Notes under the pieces: model-generated
Told to the model about the DNA's origin: nothing
The model's database searches: none
What the model saw: the letters and a program-made list of their open reading frames with translations, nothing else
Position numbers and translations under genes: made by a program
Assembly: GCA_023411265.1 (NCBI GenBank)
Contig: JAEYOX010000072.1
Location: forward strand, 1 to 13,052
Direction: 5' to 3'
DNA from: Bacteroidota bacterium
Lineage (GTDB): Bacteria; Bacteroidota; Bacteroidia; Flavobacteriales; Weeksellaceae
Length of the DNA stretch: 13,052 nt
Shown here: piece by piece, positions 7,046 to 13,052 of the stretch
Layout: every line of letters starts with the position of its first letter
Numbering within the stretch: position 1 is the first letter of the stretch

Positions 7046-7699
7046 ATGAAAAACAAATTTTTTATTACTGCCTTGTCACTAGGACTTTTGTCAGCTGTTT
7101 CATGCGGAAAAGACAAACCCGTTACCAATGAAGTTTCCGAAGTAGAAACCACACAGGACGGAACAATGTATCAGGTGGATACCCAGGAGAGCCACATAGA
7201 ATGGAAAGGATTTAAAGTATTTAAAAGTGAAAATACAAGCCATTTCGGAACCATCAGATTTGAAAGCGGTGAAATTACAATGAAAGACGGAATGCTGGAA
7301 AGCGGAAAATTTGTTGCCGACATGAATTCTTTGGAAAACGAGGATTTAAAAAACGATGCAGAGCAGAAAGCTAAACTGGAAGGTCATTTGAAATCAGGAG
7401 ATTTTTTTGAGGTAGAAACGTATCCAACTGCCACATACGAAATTACAAAAGTAACCAGTGGGGTAACCGGTGATTATAACACAATGATTGACGGCAACTT
7501 AACTTTGAAGGGAGTTACCCAACCTGTGTCCTTCAATGCCAATGTTACTGTTAATGAAGGGATTGTAACCATTGCTACCGAACCTAAAGATATTATGAGA
7601 GAAGATTATGGGGTGAAGTTTCAGGTTCCGGTACAGAACGGTCTGATTAAAAATGAGGTGAATGTTCAGATGTTGATAAAAGCAACCGCTTCGCAATAA
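7046..7699 (+). CDS. YceI-family lipoprotein
   Basis: A 217-residue envelope protein of the YceI family, whose members fold as a small lipocalin-like beta-barrel that binds isoprenoid or other amphiphilic lipids. The N-terminus is a lipoprotein signal ([20 protein letters not shown]) with the lipidated cysteine at C20; the box AVSC is relaxed but acceptable for Bacteroidota. An acidic spacer (to about residue 40) leads into the YceI domain, recognisable from [17 protein letters not shown] (42-58), [12 protein letters not shown], the stretch ending [16 protein letters not shown], and [14 protein letters not shown]. The alternating strand pattern continues to the C-terminus. Precise ligand and role unknown. 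The upstream 84-bp gap is AT-rich, with a one-mismatch -7 box (TAGTTTAG, 7001-7008). A strong terminator follows 26 bases after the stop, so it is probably transcribed alone. Confidence 0.9.
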   Translation: MKNKFFITALSLGLLSAVSCGKDKPVTNEVSEVETTQDGTMYQVDTQESHIEWKGFKVFKSENTSHFGTIRFESGEITMKDGMLESGKFVADMNSLENEDLKNDAEQKAKLEGHLKSGDFFEVETYPTATYEITKVTSGVTGDYNTMIDGNLTLKGVTQPVSFNANVTVNEGIVTIATEPKDIMREDYGVKFQVPVQNGLIKNEVNVQMLIKATASQ

Positions 7700-7725
7700 T
7701 TTTTCAGAGTTTATAAATGATCAGG

Positions 7726-7753
7726 AGGCGCATCTAAGGATGCGTCTTTTTTT
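7726..7753 (+). terminator. Rho-independent terminator of the YceI gene
   Basis: GGCGCATC (7727-7734) pairs with GATGCGTC (7739-7746), an 8-bp stem with one G-T pair, around a 4-base loop TAAG and followed by seven T (7747-7753). This is a textbook terminator 26 bases after the YceI stop. The pheS -7 box begins two bases later. Confidence 0.9.
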
Positions 7754-7754
7754 G

Positions 7755-7762
7755 TATTTTTG
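7755..7762 (+). promoter_or_regulatory. Candidate -7 box for pheS
   Basis: TATTTTTG, an exact TAnnTTTG match, begins directly after the T-run of the YceI terminator. Initiation about 7 bases downstream would fall near 7769, giving a leaderless mRNA if translation starts at ATG 7770, or a leader of about 16 bases for ATG 7785. The region where a -33 element would lie is inside the terminator stem. Confidence 0.5.
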
Positions 7763-7784
7763 CAGACTAATGACAACCCAAAGC

Positions 7785-8795
7785 ATGATTGAAAAGTTGG
7801 ATACGCTGCTTGCTGAGGTCAGCAGTTTCAATGCAGCAGAACAAGAGGAAATTGAAAAGTTCCGGATTCGGTACAGCGGTAAAAAAGGAATACTGAATGA
7901 TCTGTTCGATCAGTTTAAACAAGTGCCGAATGACCAGAAAAAAGAAGTCGGCCAAAAAATCAATGCGCTGAAACAGGCTGTTGCAGCCAAGCTGGAAATG
8001 CTGAAAAGTGCATCGTCGGTATCTGAGGTTGCAGAAAAGGAAGATCTCACCAAACCGGGATTTCCCCTAACGTTGGGTTCGCGACATCCGATCAGTCTGG
8101 TAAAAAACAGAATTATAGAAATTTTCAAATCTATTGGTTTTGCTGTAGCGGACGGCCCGGAAATAGAAGACGACTGGCATAATTTCAGTGCGCTCAATCT
8201 GCCCGAATATCACCCTGCCCGCGATATGCAGGATACTTTTTTCATTGAAAAAGACCCCGATGTATTGCTCCGAACCCATACTTCTTCAGTGCAAATCCGC
8301 TATCTCGAGAATAATGAACCGCCCATCAGAATCCTTTCTCCCGGAAGAGTGTTTCGGAATGAAGCAATTTCAGCCCGTTCACACTGTATTTTCCATCAGA
8401 TCGAAGGACTTTATATTGATGAAAATGTAAGTTTTGCTGATTTGAAGCAGACCATTCAGTATTTTACAACAGAGCTTTTCGGAAAATCGAAGATCAGGAT
8501 GAGACCTTCTTATTTTCCTTTCACAGAGCCCAGTGCTGAAGTGGATGTCTATTGGGGACTGAACTCAGAAACGGATTACAGAATTACCAAAGGAACCGGT
8601 TGGCTCGAGATTATGGGCTGCGGAATGGTAGATCCGGCGGTGTTGCAAAATGTCAATATTGATGCCGATAAATATTCGGGATATGCCTTCGGGATGGGAA
8701 TTGAACGTATCGTGATGCTGCTGTACCAAATGAATGACATCCGAATGTTTTTCGAAAATGACGTTCGAATGCTGGAGCAGTTTAAAACTTCATAA
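7785..8795 (+). CDS. pheS: Phenylalanine-tRNA ligase alpha subunit PheS
   Basis: Catalytic alpha subunit of the (alpha-beta)2 phenylalanyl-tRNA synthetase, cytoplasmic. An N-terminal helical arm (about 1-85, coiled-coil-like, [20 protein letters not shown]) precedes the class II core. The core has [10 protein letters not shown] (101-110), [15 protein letters not shown] (124-138), motif 2 GRVFRNE (187-193) with FHQIEGL (203-209), [12 protein letters not shown] (244-255), and motif 3 with [11 protein letters not shown] (302-312). An insert before [10 protein letters not shown] ([16 protein letters not shown]) is, as I recall, typical of Bacteroidota PheS. I chose ATG 7785 (MIEKLDTLL) because it aligns with family starts; ATG 7770 would add MTTQS and is possible. 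The frame open to 7740 runs through the terminator and is rejected. pheT is not adjacent; a terminator follows at once, so the beta subunit is encoded elsewhere. Confidence 0.95.
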   Translation: MIEKLDTLLAEVSSFNAAEQEEIEKFRIRYSGKKGILNDLFDQFKQVPNDQKKEVGQKINALKQAVAAKLEMLKSASSVSEVAEKEDLTKPGFPLTLGSRHPISLVKNRIIEIFKSIGFAVADGPEIEDDWHNFSALNLPEYHPARDMQDTFFIEKDPDVLLRTHTSSVQIRYLENNEPPIRILSPGRVFRNEAISARSHCIFHQIEGLYIDENVSFADLKQTIQYFTTELFGKSKIRMRPSYFPFTEPSAEVDVYWGLNSETDYRITKGTGWLEIMGCGMVDPAVLQNVNIDADKYSGYAFGMGIERIVMLLYQMNDIRMFFENDVRMLEQFKTS

Positions 8796-8798
8796 ATT

Positions 8799-8832
8799 AA
8801 AAAACAACACCCTAAAAAGTGTTGTTTTTTTT
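8799..8832. terminator. Bidirectional terminator between pheS and the DUF3108 gene
   Basis: AAAAAACAACAC (8799-8810) pairs with GTGTTGTTTTTT (from 8819), around an 8-base loop CCTAAAAA. The right side is a run of eight T for the plus strand. The left A-run becomes T on the minus strand, so the one hairpin can stop both convergent transcripts. It begins 3 bases after the pheS stop and ends 14 bases before the DUF3108 gene stop. Confidence 0.9.
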
Positions 8833-8846
8833 ATCAATAATAGTTA

Positions 8847-9620
8847 TTACTTACGGAACGCTAAAGGATATTTAACATTCTGGTATTGGTTTAAATCTGC
8901 TTTCAGCGAACCTACTGCCAATTCTGCTTTTACGGAGATAGGTATATGGTTTCTGTCGTTGCTCACCCAAAGAGTCACCCCTTCTTTTTCCCGGAAAACT
9001 CTTCCGCTCTTCACTAACGGGATGATTTTCAAACAACTGATGGTTCCGAACTTTGTTTTTACATTTTCCACTCCGGCAACTCTCAATTGGAAAGGAAACA
9101 TTTCATCGTCAATCCATACATTCAGATTTTTGACGGTTCCCACTTTCAGTTCACTGGAATCCAAAGTTCTGAGATAGTAAAAAGCAGACAGCATGTCCTG
9201 AACACCTTTTACCGATTTAATGGTTTTGGAACCGTTGGCAGGATTTTTCTTGTCGGTCAGTACCAGAGTCTGGTTAGCATGATTAAAGGCAGTGTGCAGA
9301 TGCTGGCTGTAGCTTCCTTCCTGTACATTTCGGATGTAATAGCTGGGCAAGCCGGTTTCCTGGCTAATGTAGCTTTCATATACATCCTCTACCTTAAAGA
9401 AAGTGCGCACAATTCCCGTGGTTCTTCCTACACCTTTCACGTGAAGATGAGGTCTATTCTGATAATTGGTTTTCACAGCAGTTAAGGTGGCCGTTCCTGC
9501 ATTCAAAATTCCATAATGTATTCTATAATTCAGCACCTCTCCGGAATTGATATTTCCCAGATTTTGTGCATAAAATAAACTGCTTAAAAGCAGCAGTATG
9601 AGATATAAATTCTTTTTCAT
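8847..9620 (-). CDS. Secreted DUF3108-family protein
   Basis: A 257-residue exported protein. The start at 9620 gives a standard signal peptide (MKKNLYLILLLLSSLFYAQ, cleavage near A18); the frame extends to 9650, but those ten extra codons precede the signal peptide and are rejected. The mature protein begins GEVLNYRIHYGILNAGTATL, the hallmark opening of DUF3108 proteins, and continues with strand-rich stretches through SYISQETGLPSYYIRNVQEG, QDMLSAFYYLRTLD, FPFQLRVAGVE and VTLWVSNDRNHIPISVKAEL. DUF3108 proteins are periplasmic or outer-membrane-associated and of undetermined function; the fold is thought to be beta-rich and lipid-carrier-like. No lipobox. It shares a bidirectional terminator with pheS and is divergent from the ferredoxin reductase gene. 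A one-mismatch -7 box (TATCATTG on the minus strand, 9648-9655) lies 27 bases upstream. Confidence 0.85.
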   Translation of the reverse strand: MKKNLYLILLLLSSLFYAQNLGNINSGEVLNYRIHYGILNAGTATLTAVKTNYQNRPHLHVKGVGRTTGIVRTFFKVEDVYESYISQETGLPSYYIRNVQEGSYSQHLHTAFNHANQTLVLTDKKNPANGSKTIKSVKGVQDMLSAFYYLRTLDSSELKVGTVKNLNVWIDDEMFPFQLRVAGVENVKTKFGTISCLKIIPLVKSGRVFREKEGVTLWVSNDRNHIPISVKAELAVGSLKADLNQYQNVKYPLAFRK

Positions 9621-9736
9621 GCCTAATGTTTTACAAATAGTTTGCCACAATGATACGACTGAGTTTGCTGACTTTTATCAGTGGAATTTGGGGATGATTA
9701 GCCTAGTACACTTCCTTCATTTTCATTAAATTTTAG

Positions 9737-9744
9737 TAATTTTG
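9737..9744 (+). promoter_or_regulatory. Candidate -7 box for the FNR-ferredoxin-deoC operon
   Basis: TAATTTTG, an exact TAnnTTTG match, lies 36 bases before the ATG at 9781, leaving a leader of about 30 bases. It is the only exact match on this strand in the 160-bp gap. No TTG at -33 spacing was seen. Confidence 0.5.
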
Positions 9745-9780
9745 CATTGTTTTTTACAACAAATTTTTTAAATCAACTGA

Positions 9781-10836
9781 ATGATTATTACCGATTTACT
9801 GATTATAGGAGCCGGGCCAACCGGACTTTTTACAGTTTTTGAAGCAGGACTACTGAAAATAAAATGTCATATTATTGATGCACTGCCGCAACCCGGCGGA
9901 CAGCTTGCTGAACTTTATCCAAAGAAACCCATTTTTGATATTCCGGGCTTTCCATCCATTAATGCAGGCGAGCTTGTTGATAATCTCATGGAGCAGATCA
10001 AGCAGTTTCAACCAGGATTTACCCTTTCTGAAACCGCTGTTTCTCTACAGAAAATTGATGACGATTGGTTCGAAGTGATTACCAATAAAGGAACCGTGCA
10101 CCGTGCCAGAGCTGTTGCCATTGCAGGAGGTTTAGGAACTTTTGAGCCCAGAAAACCTGATCATCTGGAAAATCTCTCTCAGTTTGAAGAAAACGGAGTA
10201 GAATATTTCGTGAAAGATCCTGAACATTTCAGAGATAAAAAAGTAGTAATTGCCGGAGGTGGAGATTCCGCACTGGATTGGACTATTTTTCTTGCTAATG
10301 TGGCCAGTGAAGTTACCCTGATTCACAGAAGAAATGAGTTCCGCGGTGCTTTGGATTCTGTTGAAAAAGTACAGGCATTGAAAGATCAGGGGAAAATTAA
10401 TCTGATGACTCCCGCCGAGGTTCGCGAATTGAAAGGAACCCATCATCTGGAAGAAATAACGGTGGATGTCAACGGTGAACTGCATTCTATTTCTACAGAT
10501 TTCTTTATTCCGCTTTTTGGATTAACTCCGAAACTTGGAGACATTGCCAACTGGGGACTGGAAATTGAGAAAAATGCAATCAAGGTCAATAATGCGCTGG
10601 ATTATCAGACCAATGTAGAAGGCGTTTATGCTATTGGCGATATCAACACCTATCCGGGAAAAATGAAACTGATTCTTTGCGGTTTTCATGAAGCTACACT
10701 GATGTGTCAAAGCGTGTACAGCCGTATGAATCCCGGAAAAAAATTCGTCCTGAAATATACCACGGTGAGCGGTGTTGATGGTTTCGACGGAAGCCGTAAA
10801 GAAGCCGAAAAAGCAGTGGTAAAGAAAATTGATTAA
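9781..10836 (+). CDS. Thioredoxin-reductase-like ferredoxin-NADP+ reductase
   Basis: A 351-residue FAD enzyme that moves electrons between NADPH and ferredoxin (EC 1.18.1.2), of the type found in Bacillus (YumC) and Chlorobium. The FAD Rossmann motif IIGAGPTGL starts at residue 8, PQPGGQLAELYP at 36-47 contacts the flavin, the NADPH motif AGGGDSALDW is at 158-167, HRR at 182-184 should bind the 2'-phosphate (NADPH rather than NADH preference), and the second FAD motif AIGD is at 284-287. The redox CxxC of thioredoxin reductase is absent: the region before AGGGDSA reads GVEYFVKDPEHF with no cysteine. This separates it from TrxB. The C-terminal extension with Y326 and W-free VSGVDGFDGS is in the place where such FNRs stack an aromatic on the flavin, though I cannot align it precisely. 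The ferredoxin gene follows 5 bases later. Confidence 0.92.
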   Translation: MIITDLLIIGAGPTGLFTVFEAGLLKIKCHIIDALPQPGGQLAELYPKKPIFDIPGFPSINAGELVDNLMEQIKQFQPGFTLSETAVSLQKIDDDWFEVITNKGTVHRARAVAIAGGLGTFEPRKPDHLENLSQFEENGVEYFVKDPEHFRDKKVVIAGGGDSALDWTIFLANVASEVTLIHRRNEFRGALDSVEKVQALKDQGKINLMTPAEVRELKGTHHLEEITVDVNGELHSISTDFFIPLFGLTPKLGDIANWGLEIEKNAIKVNNALDYQTNVEGVYAIGDINTYPGKMKLILCGFHEATLMCQSVYSRMNPGKKFVLKYTTVSGVDGFDGSRKEAEKAVVKKID

Positions 10837-10841
10837 TTTTT

Positions 10842-11174
10842 ATGTCAGACATTACAGTAAAAATAAAAGACCGGGAAGGTGTGCTGCACGAAGTAGCTGC
10901 ACCTACTGATATGTCGATGAATCTGATGGAAGTCATCCGCGCCTATGAACTGGCGGAAGAAGGAACTATCGGAGTTTGTGGCGGAATGGCCATGTGTGCG
11001 TCCTGCCAGGTGTACGTGGTGAACGGTGCTGAAAACCTGACCGAAATGGGCGACGAAGAAGAAGCCATGTTGGGTGAAGCTTTTCACACCCGTGAAAATT
11101 CCAGATTGGGTTGCCAGATCCATATTACTGAAGACATCGAAGGGTTGGAAGTGGAAATCGCTCCTTATCCTTAA
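10842..11174 (+). CDS. Adrenodoxin-type [2Fe-2S] ferredoxin
   Basis: A 110-residue soluble electron carrier. Cluster ligands are C46-x5-C52-x2-C55 (in GVCGGMAMCASCQVYV) and C91 (in RLGCQIH), the spacing of vertebrate adrenodoxin, putidaredoxin and bacterial Fdx rather than plant-type ferredoxin. The middle loop is strongly acidic (TEMGDEEEAMLGEA, 67-80), the usual docking surface for a basic reductase or acceptor. It starts 5 bases after the reductase gene, a clear sign of co-transcription and partnership. It is not the isc-cluster Fdx by context, as no iscU/hscA neighbours are present. The acceptor (for example a desaturase, oxygenase or Fe-S assembly step) is not encoded in the window. Confidence 0.93.
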   Translation: MSDITVKIKDREGVLHEVAAPTDMSMNLMEVIRAYELAEEGTIGVCGGMAMCASCQVYVVNGAENLTEMGDEEEAMLGEAFHTRENSRLGCQIHITEDIEGLEVEIAPYP

Positions 11175-11191
11175 TTATAAAAAAACATAGC

Positions 11192-11932
11192 ATGGAAATA
11201 AACCGTTATCTGGATTCTACGTATCTGAAAACGCCTGAACAATCGGGTTTGTCTGAAGATGAAACTTTACAGACTGTTTTTGAACTGACCGATGAGGCCA
11301 TTGAAAATAATATTTTTGCTGTCATGATTCGTCCGGATTATGTGAAACAGGTCCGGAATTATCTTGCTGATAAAAAAACAGCGGTAAAAGTAGGGACCGT
11401 TATTGGTTTTCACGAAGGAACGTATTCTACTGAAGAAAAACTTTCTGAAGCGCGAAAAGCCATTGAGGACGGTGCAGATGAACTTGATTTTGTACTGAAT
11501 TACACTGAATTTCTGAAAGGAAATCTGGATCTGGTAAAAAATGAAGTTATTGAAACAACACAATTATGCCTGAAGCACGGTAAGATTGCGAAGTGGATTA
11601 TCGAAATTGCGGCTTTAAATGATGAACAGATTGCTGAGATGACCAAGAACATTTCCGGTTGGATCACAGAAAATTTCCCCGGAAAAGAAGAAATGGTTTT
11701 TGTAAAATCCTCCACAGGTTTTTATGAAACCGAAGACGGGAAACCCAACGGAGCCACTTTCGAAGCCATCAGAATCATGCTGGATCATGCAGGTAAACTT
11801 CCCGTGAAAGCTGCCGGCGGCGTCCGTACTCCGGAAGATGCCGAAAAAATGATTTCCATGGGCGTACAGCGCATCGGAACTTCCTCAGCCAAAGCACTGA
11901 TCAGTAAAGGAGCAGCAGAAGGGAATTATTAA
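11192..11932 (+). CDS. deoC: Deoxyribose-phosphate aldolase DeoC
   Basis: Class I aldolase that splits 2-deoxyribose 5-phosphate into glyceraldehyde 3-phosphate and acetaldehyde, a step in deoxyribonucleoside breakdown; cytoplasmic, 246 residues. The Schiff-base lysine is K172 in VKSSTG (E. coli K167). The second active-site lysine is K206 in VKAAGGVRT (E. coli K201), and the acid/base aspartate is D99 in GADELDF (E. coli D102). The protein ends in tyrosine (GNY), matching the C-terminal Tyr259 that takes part in catalysis in the E. coli enzyme. The position of E. coli Cys47 is methionine here (M45 in FAVMIRPDY). It begins 17 bases after the ferredoxin stop on the same strand without an intervening hairpin, so it probably shares the FNR operon. 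No other deo genes are nearby. Confidence 0.95.
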   Translation: MEINRYLDSTYLKTPEQSGLSEDETLQTVFELTDEAIENNIFAVMIRPDYVKQVRNYLADKKTAVKVGTVIGFHEGTYSTEEKLSEARKAIEDGADELDFVLNYTEFLKGNLDLVKNEVIETTQLCLKHGKIAKWIIEIAALNDEQIAEMTKNISGWITENFPGKEEMVFVKSSTGFYETEDGKPNGATFEAIRIMLDHAGKLPVKAAGGVRTPEDAEKMISMGVQRIGTSSAKALISKGAAEGNY

Positions 11933-11963
11933 TTCTGCGAATTTATTTAAAATACAATACACC

Positions 11964-11990
11964 AAACCACAGTCGAAAGCTGTGGTTTTT
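11964..11990. terminator. Terminator after deoC, adjoining the dusB stop
   Basis: AAACCACAG (11964-11972) pairs perfectly with CTGTGGTTT (11980-11988), with a 7-base loop TCGAAAG and a T-run of five (11986-11990). It lies 31 bases after the deoC stop. The right arm touches the dusB stop codon (11989-11991). On the minus strand the stem is followed only by TTTGGTG, so termination of dusB would be weaker. Confidence 0.88.
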
Positions 11991-12987
11991 ATCTTTCCGA
12001 AAATTCGTTTTCCTGATAAAAAGCGGCGGTTTCAGCAATCAAATCTTCCATTTCGACAAGCGTGAACACTTCCAGAAAACGTCTTTTGAAATCTTTGAAA
12101 TGAGGAATTCCCCTAAAATAATTGCTGTAATGCTGTCGCATTTCCAGAAGTCCGGTTTTTTCGCCTTTCCATTCTGCGCTCCATTCAGCATGCTGTCGCA
12201 CCGCTTCCAGCCTTTCTGAAACAGAGGGTTTTCTGAGCAGAGTTCCGGTTTCGAAAAAATGTTTTATTTCATTAAAAATCCAGGGGTAGCCAATCGCAGC
12301 ACGGCCGATCATCATACCGTCGCAGGCATATTTGTCTTTATATTCCAGTGCTTTTTCCGGAGAATCAATGTCACCGTTTCCGAAAATGGGAATTTCAATA
12401 TTAGGATTTTGTTTTATCCTCGAAATATGTTCCCAGTCGGCTTCGCCTTTATACATTTGCGCTCTTGTTCTGGCATGAATGGTTAGCGCTTTGATGCCGG
12501 TTTCCTGAAGTCTTTCGGCTACTTCATCAATATTGATGCTATCATGATCCCACCCCAATCTCGTTTTTACTGTTACGGGAAGTTGAGTAGAACGTACCAC
12601 TGCTTTGGTAAGGCGAACCATTGAATCGATGTCTTTTAAAACACCAGCGCCAGCACCTTTGCAGACTACTTTTTTGACGGGACAGCCAAAATTGATGTCC
12701 ACCAAATCGGGCTGAACAGTTTCCACAATTTTTGCAGACAACGCCATCGCTTCCTCATCGCCACCGAAAATCTGAATACCAACAGGTCTTTCATAATCGA
12801 AAATATCCAGCTTTTTGCGGGATTTAATAGCGTCCCGGATCAATCCTTCCGAAGAAATAAATTCGGAATACATCAGTTCTGCACCGTGCATTTTACAAAG
12901 CCGGCGAAAAGGCGGATCGCTCACATCCTCCATCGGAGCAAGCAATAATGGAAATTCGGGAAGGGAAATATTGCCGATTTTTAACAT
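11989..12987 (-). CDS. dusB: tRNA-dihydrouridine synthase, DusB type
   Basis: FMN enzyme that reduces specific uridines in the tRNA D-loop to dihydrouridine using NADPH; 332 residues, cytoplasmic. The TIM-barrel part shows LLLAPMEDVSDPPFRRLC (14-31), the catalytic cysteine C102 in NFGCPVKKV, FMN/tRNA contacts K141 (VKTRLGW) and H171 (IHARTR), FGNGDI at 202-207 and IGRAAIG at 227-233, the phosphate site. The C-terminal helical domain (about 245-332) with RQHYSNYFRGI recognises tRNA. DusB is the call by overall similarity and by being the common Bacteroidota homologue. The start at 12987 gives MLKIGNISLPEFPLLLAP, a normal N-terminus. Convergent with deoC, with the hairpin directly at its stop codon. 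In some proteobacteria dusB precedes fis; no such neighbour is visible here. Confidence 0.94.
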   Translation of the reverse strand: MLKIGNISLPEFPLLLAPMEDVSDPPFRRLCKMHGAELMYSEFISSEGLIRDAIKSRKKLDIFDYERPVGIQIFGGDEEAMALSAKIVETVQPDLVDINFGCPVKKVVCKGAGAGVLKDIDSMVRLTKAVVRSTQLPVTVKTRLGWDHDSINIDEVAERLQETGIKALTIHARTRAQMYKGEADWEHISRIKQNPNIEIPIFGNGDIDSPEKALEYKDKYACDGMMIGRAAIGYPWIFNEIKHFFETGTLLRKPSVSERLEAVRQHAEWSAEWKGEKTGLLEMRQHYSNYFRGIPHFKDFKRRFLEVFTLVEMEDLIAETAAFYQENEFSER

Positions 12988-12991
12988 TCCG

Positions 12992-12999
12992 CAAAGATA
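12992..12999 (-). promoter_or_regulatory. Candidate -7 box touching the dusB start
   Basis: On the minus strand this reads TATCTTTG, an exact TAnnTTTG match, only four bases (CGGA) before the ATG at 12987. A TTG on the minus strand (13022-13024) sits 22 bases upstream of the box, within the spacing accepted for a Bacteroidota -33 element. This is the best two-part promoter in the window. Confidence 0.6.
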
Positions 13000-13052
13000 A
13001 GGTTTATGAAATATTTTATCTCAAAAAATAAATGTTGCAAAACTGTAAAGTC

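Noticed and set aside
7740..7784. Upstream ATG start for pheS
   Set aside because: It lies inside the YceI terminator and before the -7 box; the added residues ([10 protein letters not shown]) do not fit PheS.
9621..9780. Possible small gene or RNA in the largest intergenic gap
   Set aside because: The 160-bp gap shows only promoter-like boxes for the two divergent genes; I saw no start/stop pair with coding character, no tRNA cloverleaf and no strong hairpin.
9781..10836. Thioredoxin reductase (TrxB)
   Set aside because: The redox-active CxxC pair is missing and the gene is paired with a ferredoxin, so ferredoxin-NADP+ reductase fits better.
1..13052. A new defence, mobile or multi-gene system
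   Set aside because: Every sizeable frame is assigned to a known family, gaps are short, and no inverted repeats, integrase, transposase, CRISPR repeat or clustered unknown genes were seen.

Overview
The window looks like ordinary core chromosome of a Bacteroidota species, most likely a flavobacterium of the Chryseobacterium/Kaistella kind. The evidence is a PorP/SprF-type outer-membrane protein (a type IX secretion/gliding family restricted to this phylum), AT-rich sequence with essentially no Shine-Dalgarno sites, repeated TAnnTTTG promoter boxes (the Bacteroidota sigma-factor -7 element), a Bacteroidota-type PheS, and short intergenic gaps. The genus is my impression from protein similarity recalled from memory, not from a search. 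I see no prophage, insertion sequence, CRISPR array, toxin-antitoxin or defence genes, and no tRNA or rRNA.

Layout. 3-938 (+) is the 3' part of a PorP/SprF-like gene that enters from the left edge, closed by a strong hairpin whose right arm ends six bases before the start of hemW (990-2114, +), the radical-SAM heme chaperone. murI (2171-3001, +; glutamate racemase, TTG start) follows and meets, tail to tail with only 5 bp between stop codons, a secreted beta-lactamase-fold serine hydrolase (3007-4551, -). That gene is divergent from a fused UMP synthase gene (4617-5978, +), with two opposed -7 boxes in the 65 bp between them. An orphan ABC ATPase with a TOBE-like tail (6017-6961, -) converges on the UMP synthase gene and is divergent from a YceI-family lipoprotein (7046-7699, +). 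A terminator then abuts the promoter of pheS (7785-8795, +). A bidirectional terminator separates pheS from a secreted DUF3108 protein (8847-9620, -). 9781-11932 (+) is a likely three-gene operon: TrxR-like ferredoxin-NADP+ reductase, adrenodoxin-type [2Fe-2S] ferredoxin, and deoxyribose-phosphate aldolase (deoC), closed by a hairpin that lies directly against the stop codon of dusB (11989-12987, -; tRNA-dihydrouridine synthase).

How the genes fit together. Most are independent housekeeping units: pyrimidine synthesis (UMP synthase), deoxyribonucleoside salvage (DeoC), peptidoglycan precursor supply (MurI), tRNA charging and modification (PheS, DusB), heme delivery (HemW) and redox supply (FNR plus ferredoxin). 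The FNR/ferredoxin pair is the clearest functional partnership.

I did not find a new multi-gene system. The points most worth a second look are the UMP synthase gene, which is co-linear across both domains and the linker with the eukaryotic (human/URA3-type) enzyme; the -7 boxes that sit 4-7 bases from start codons, suggesting leaderless or almost leaderless mRNAs; the terminator squeezed against hemW; and a DeoC with methionine where the E. coli enzyme has the inhibition-prone Cys47.
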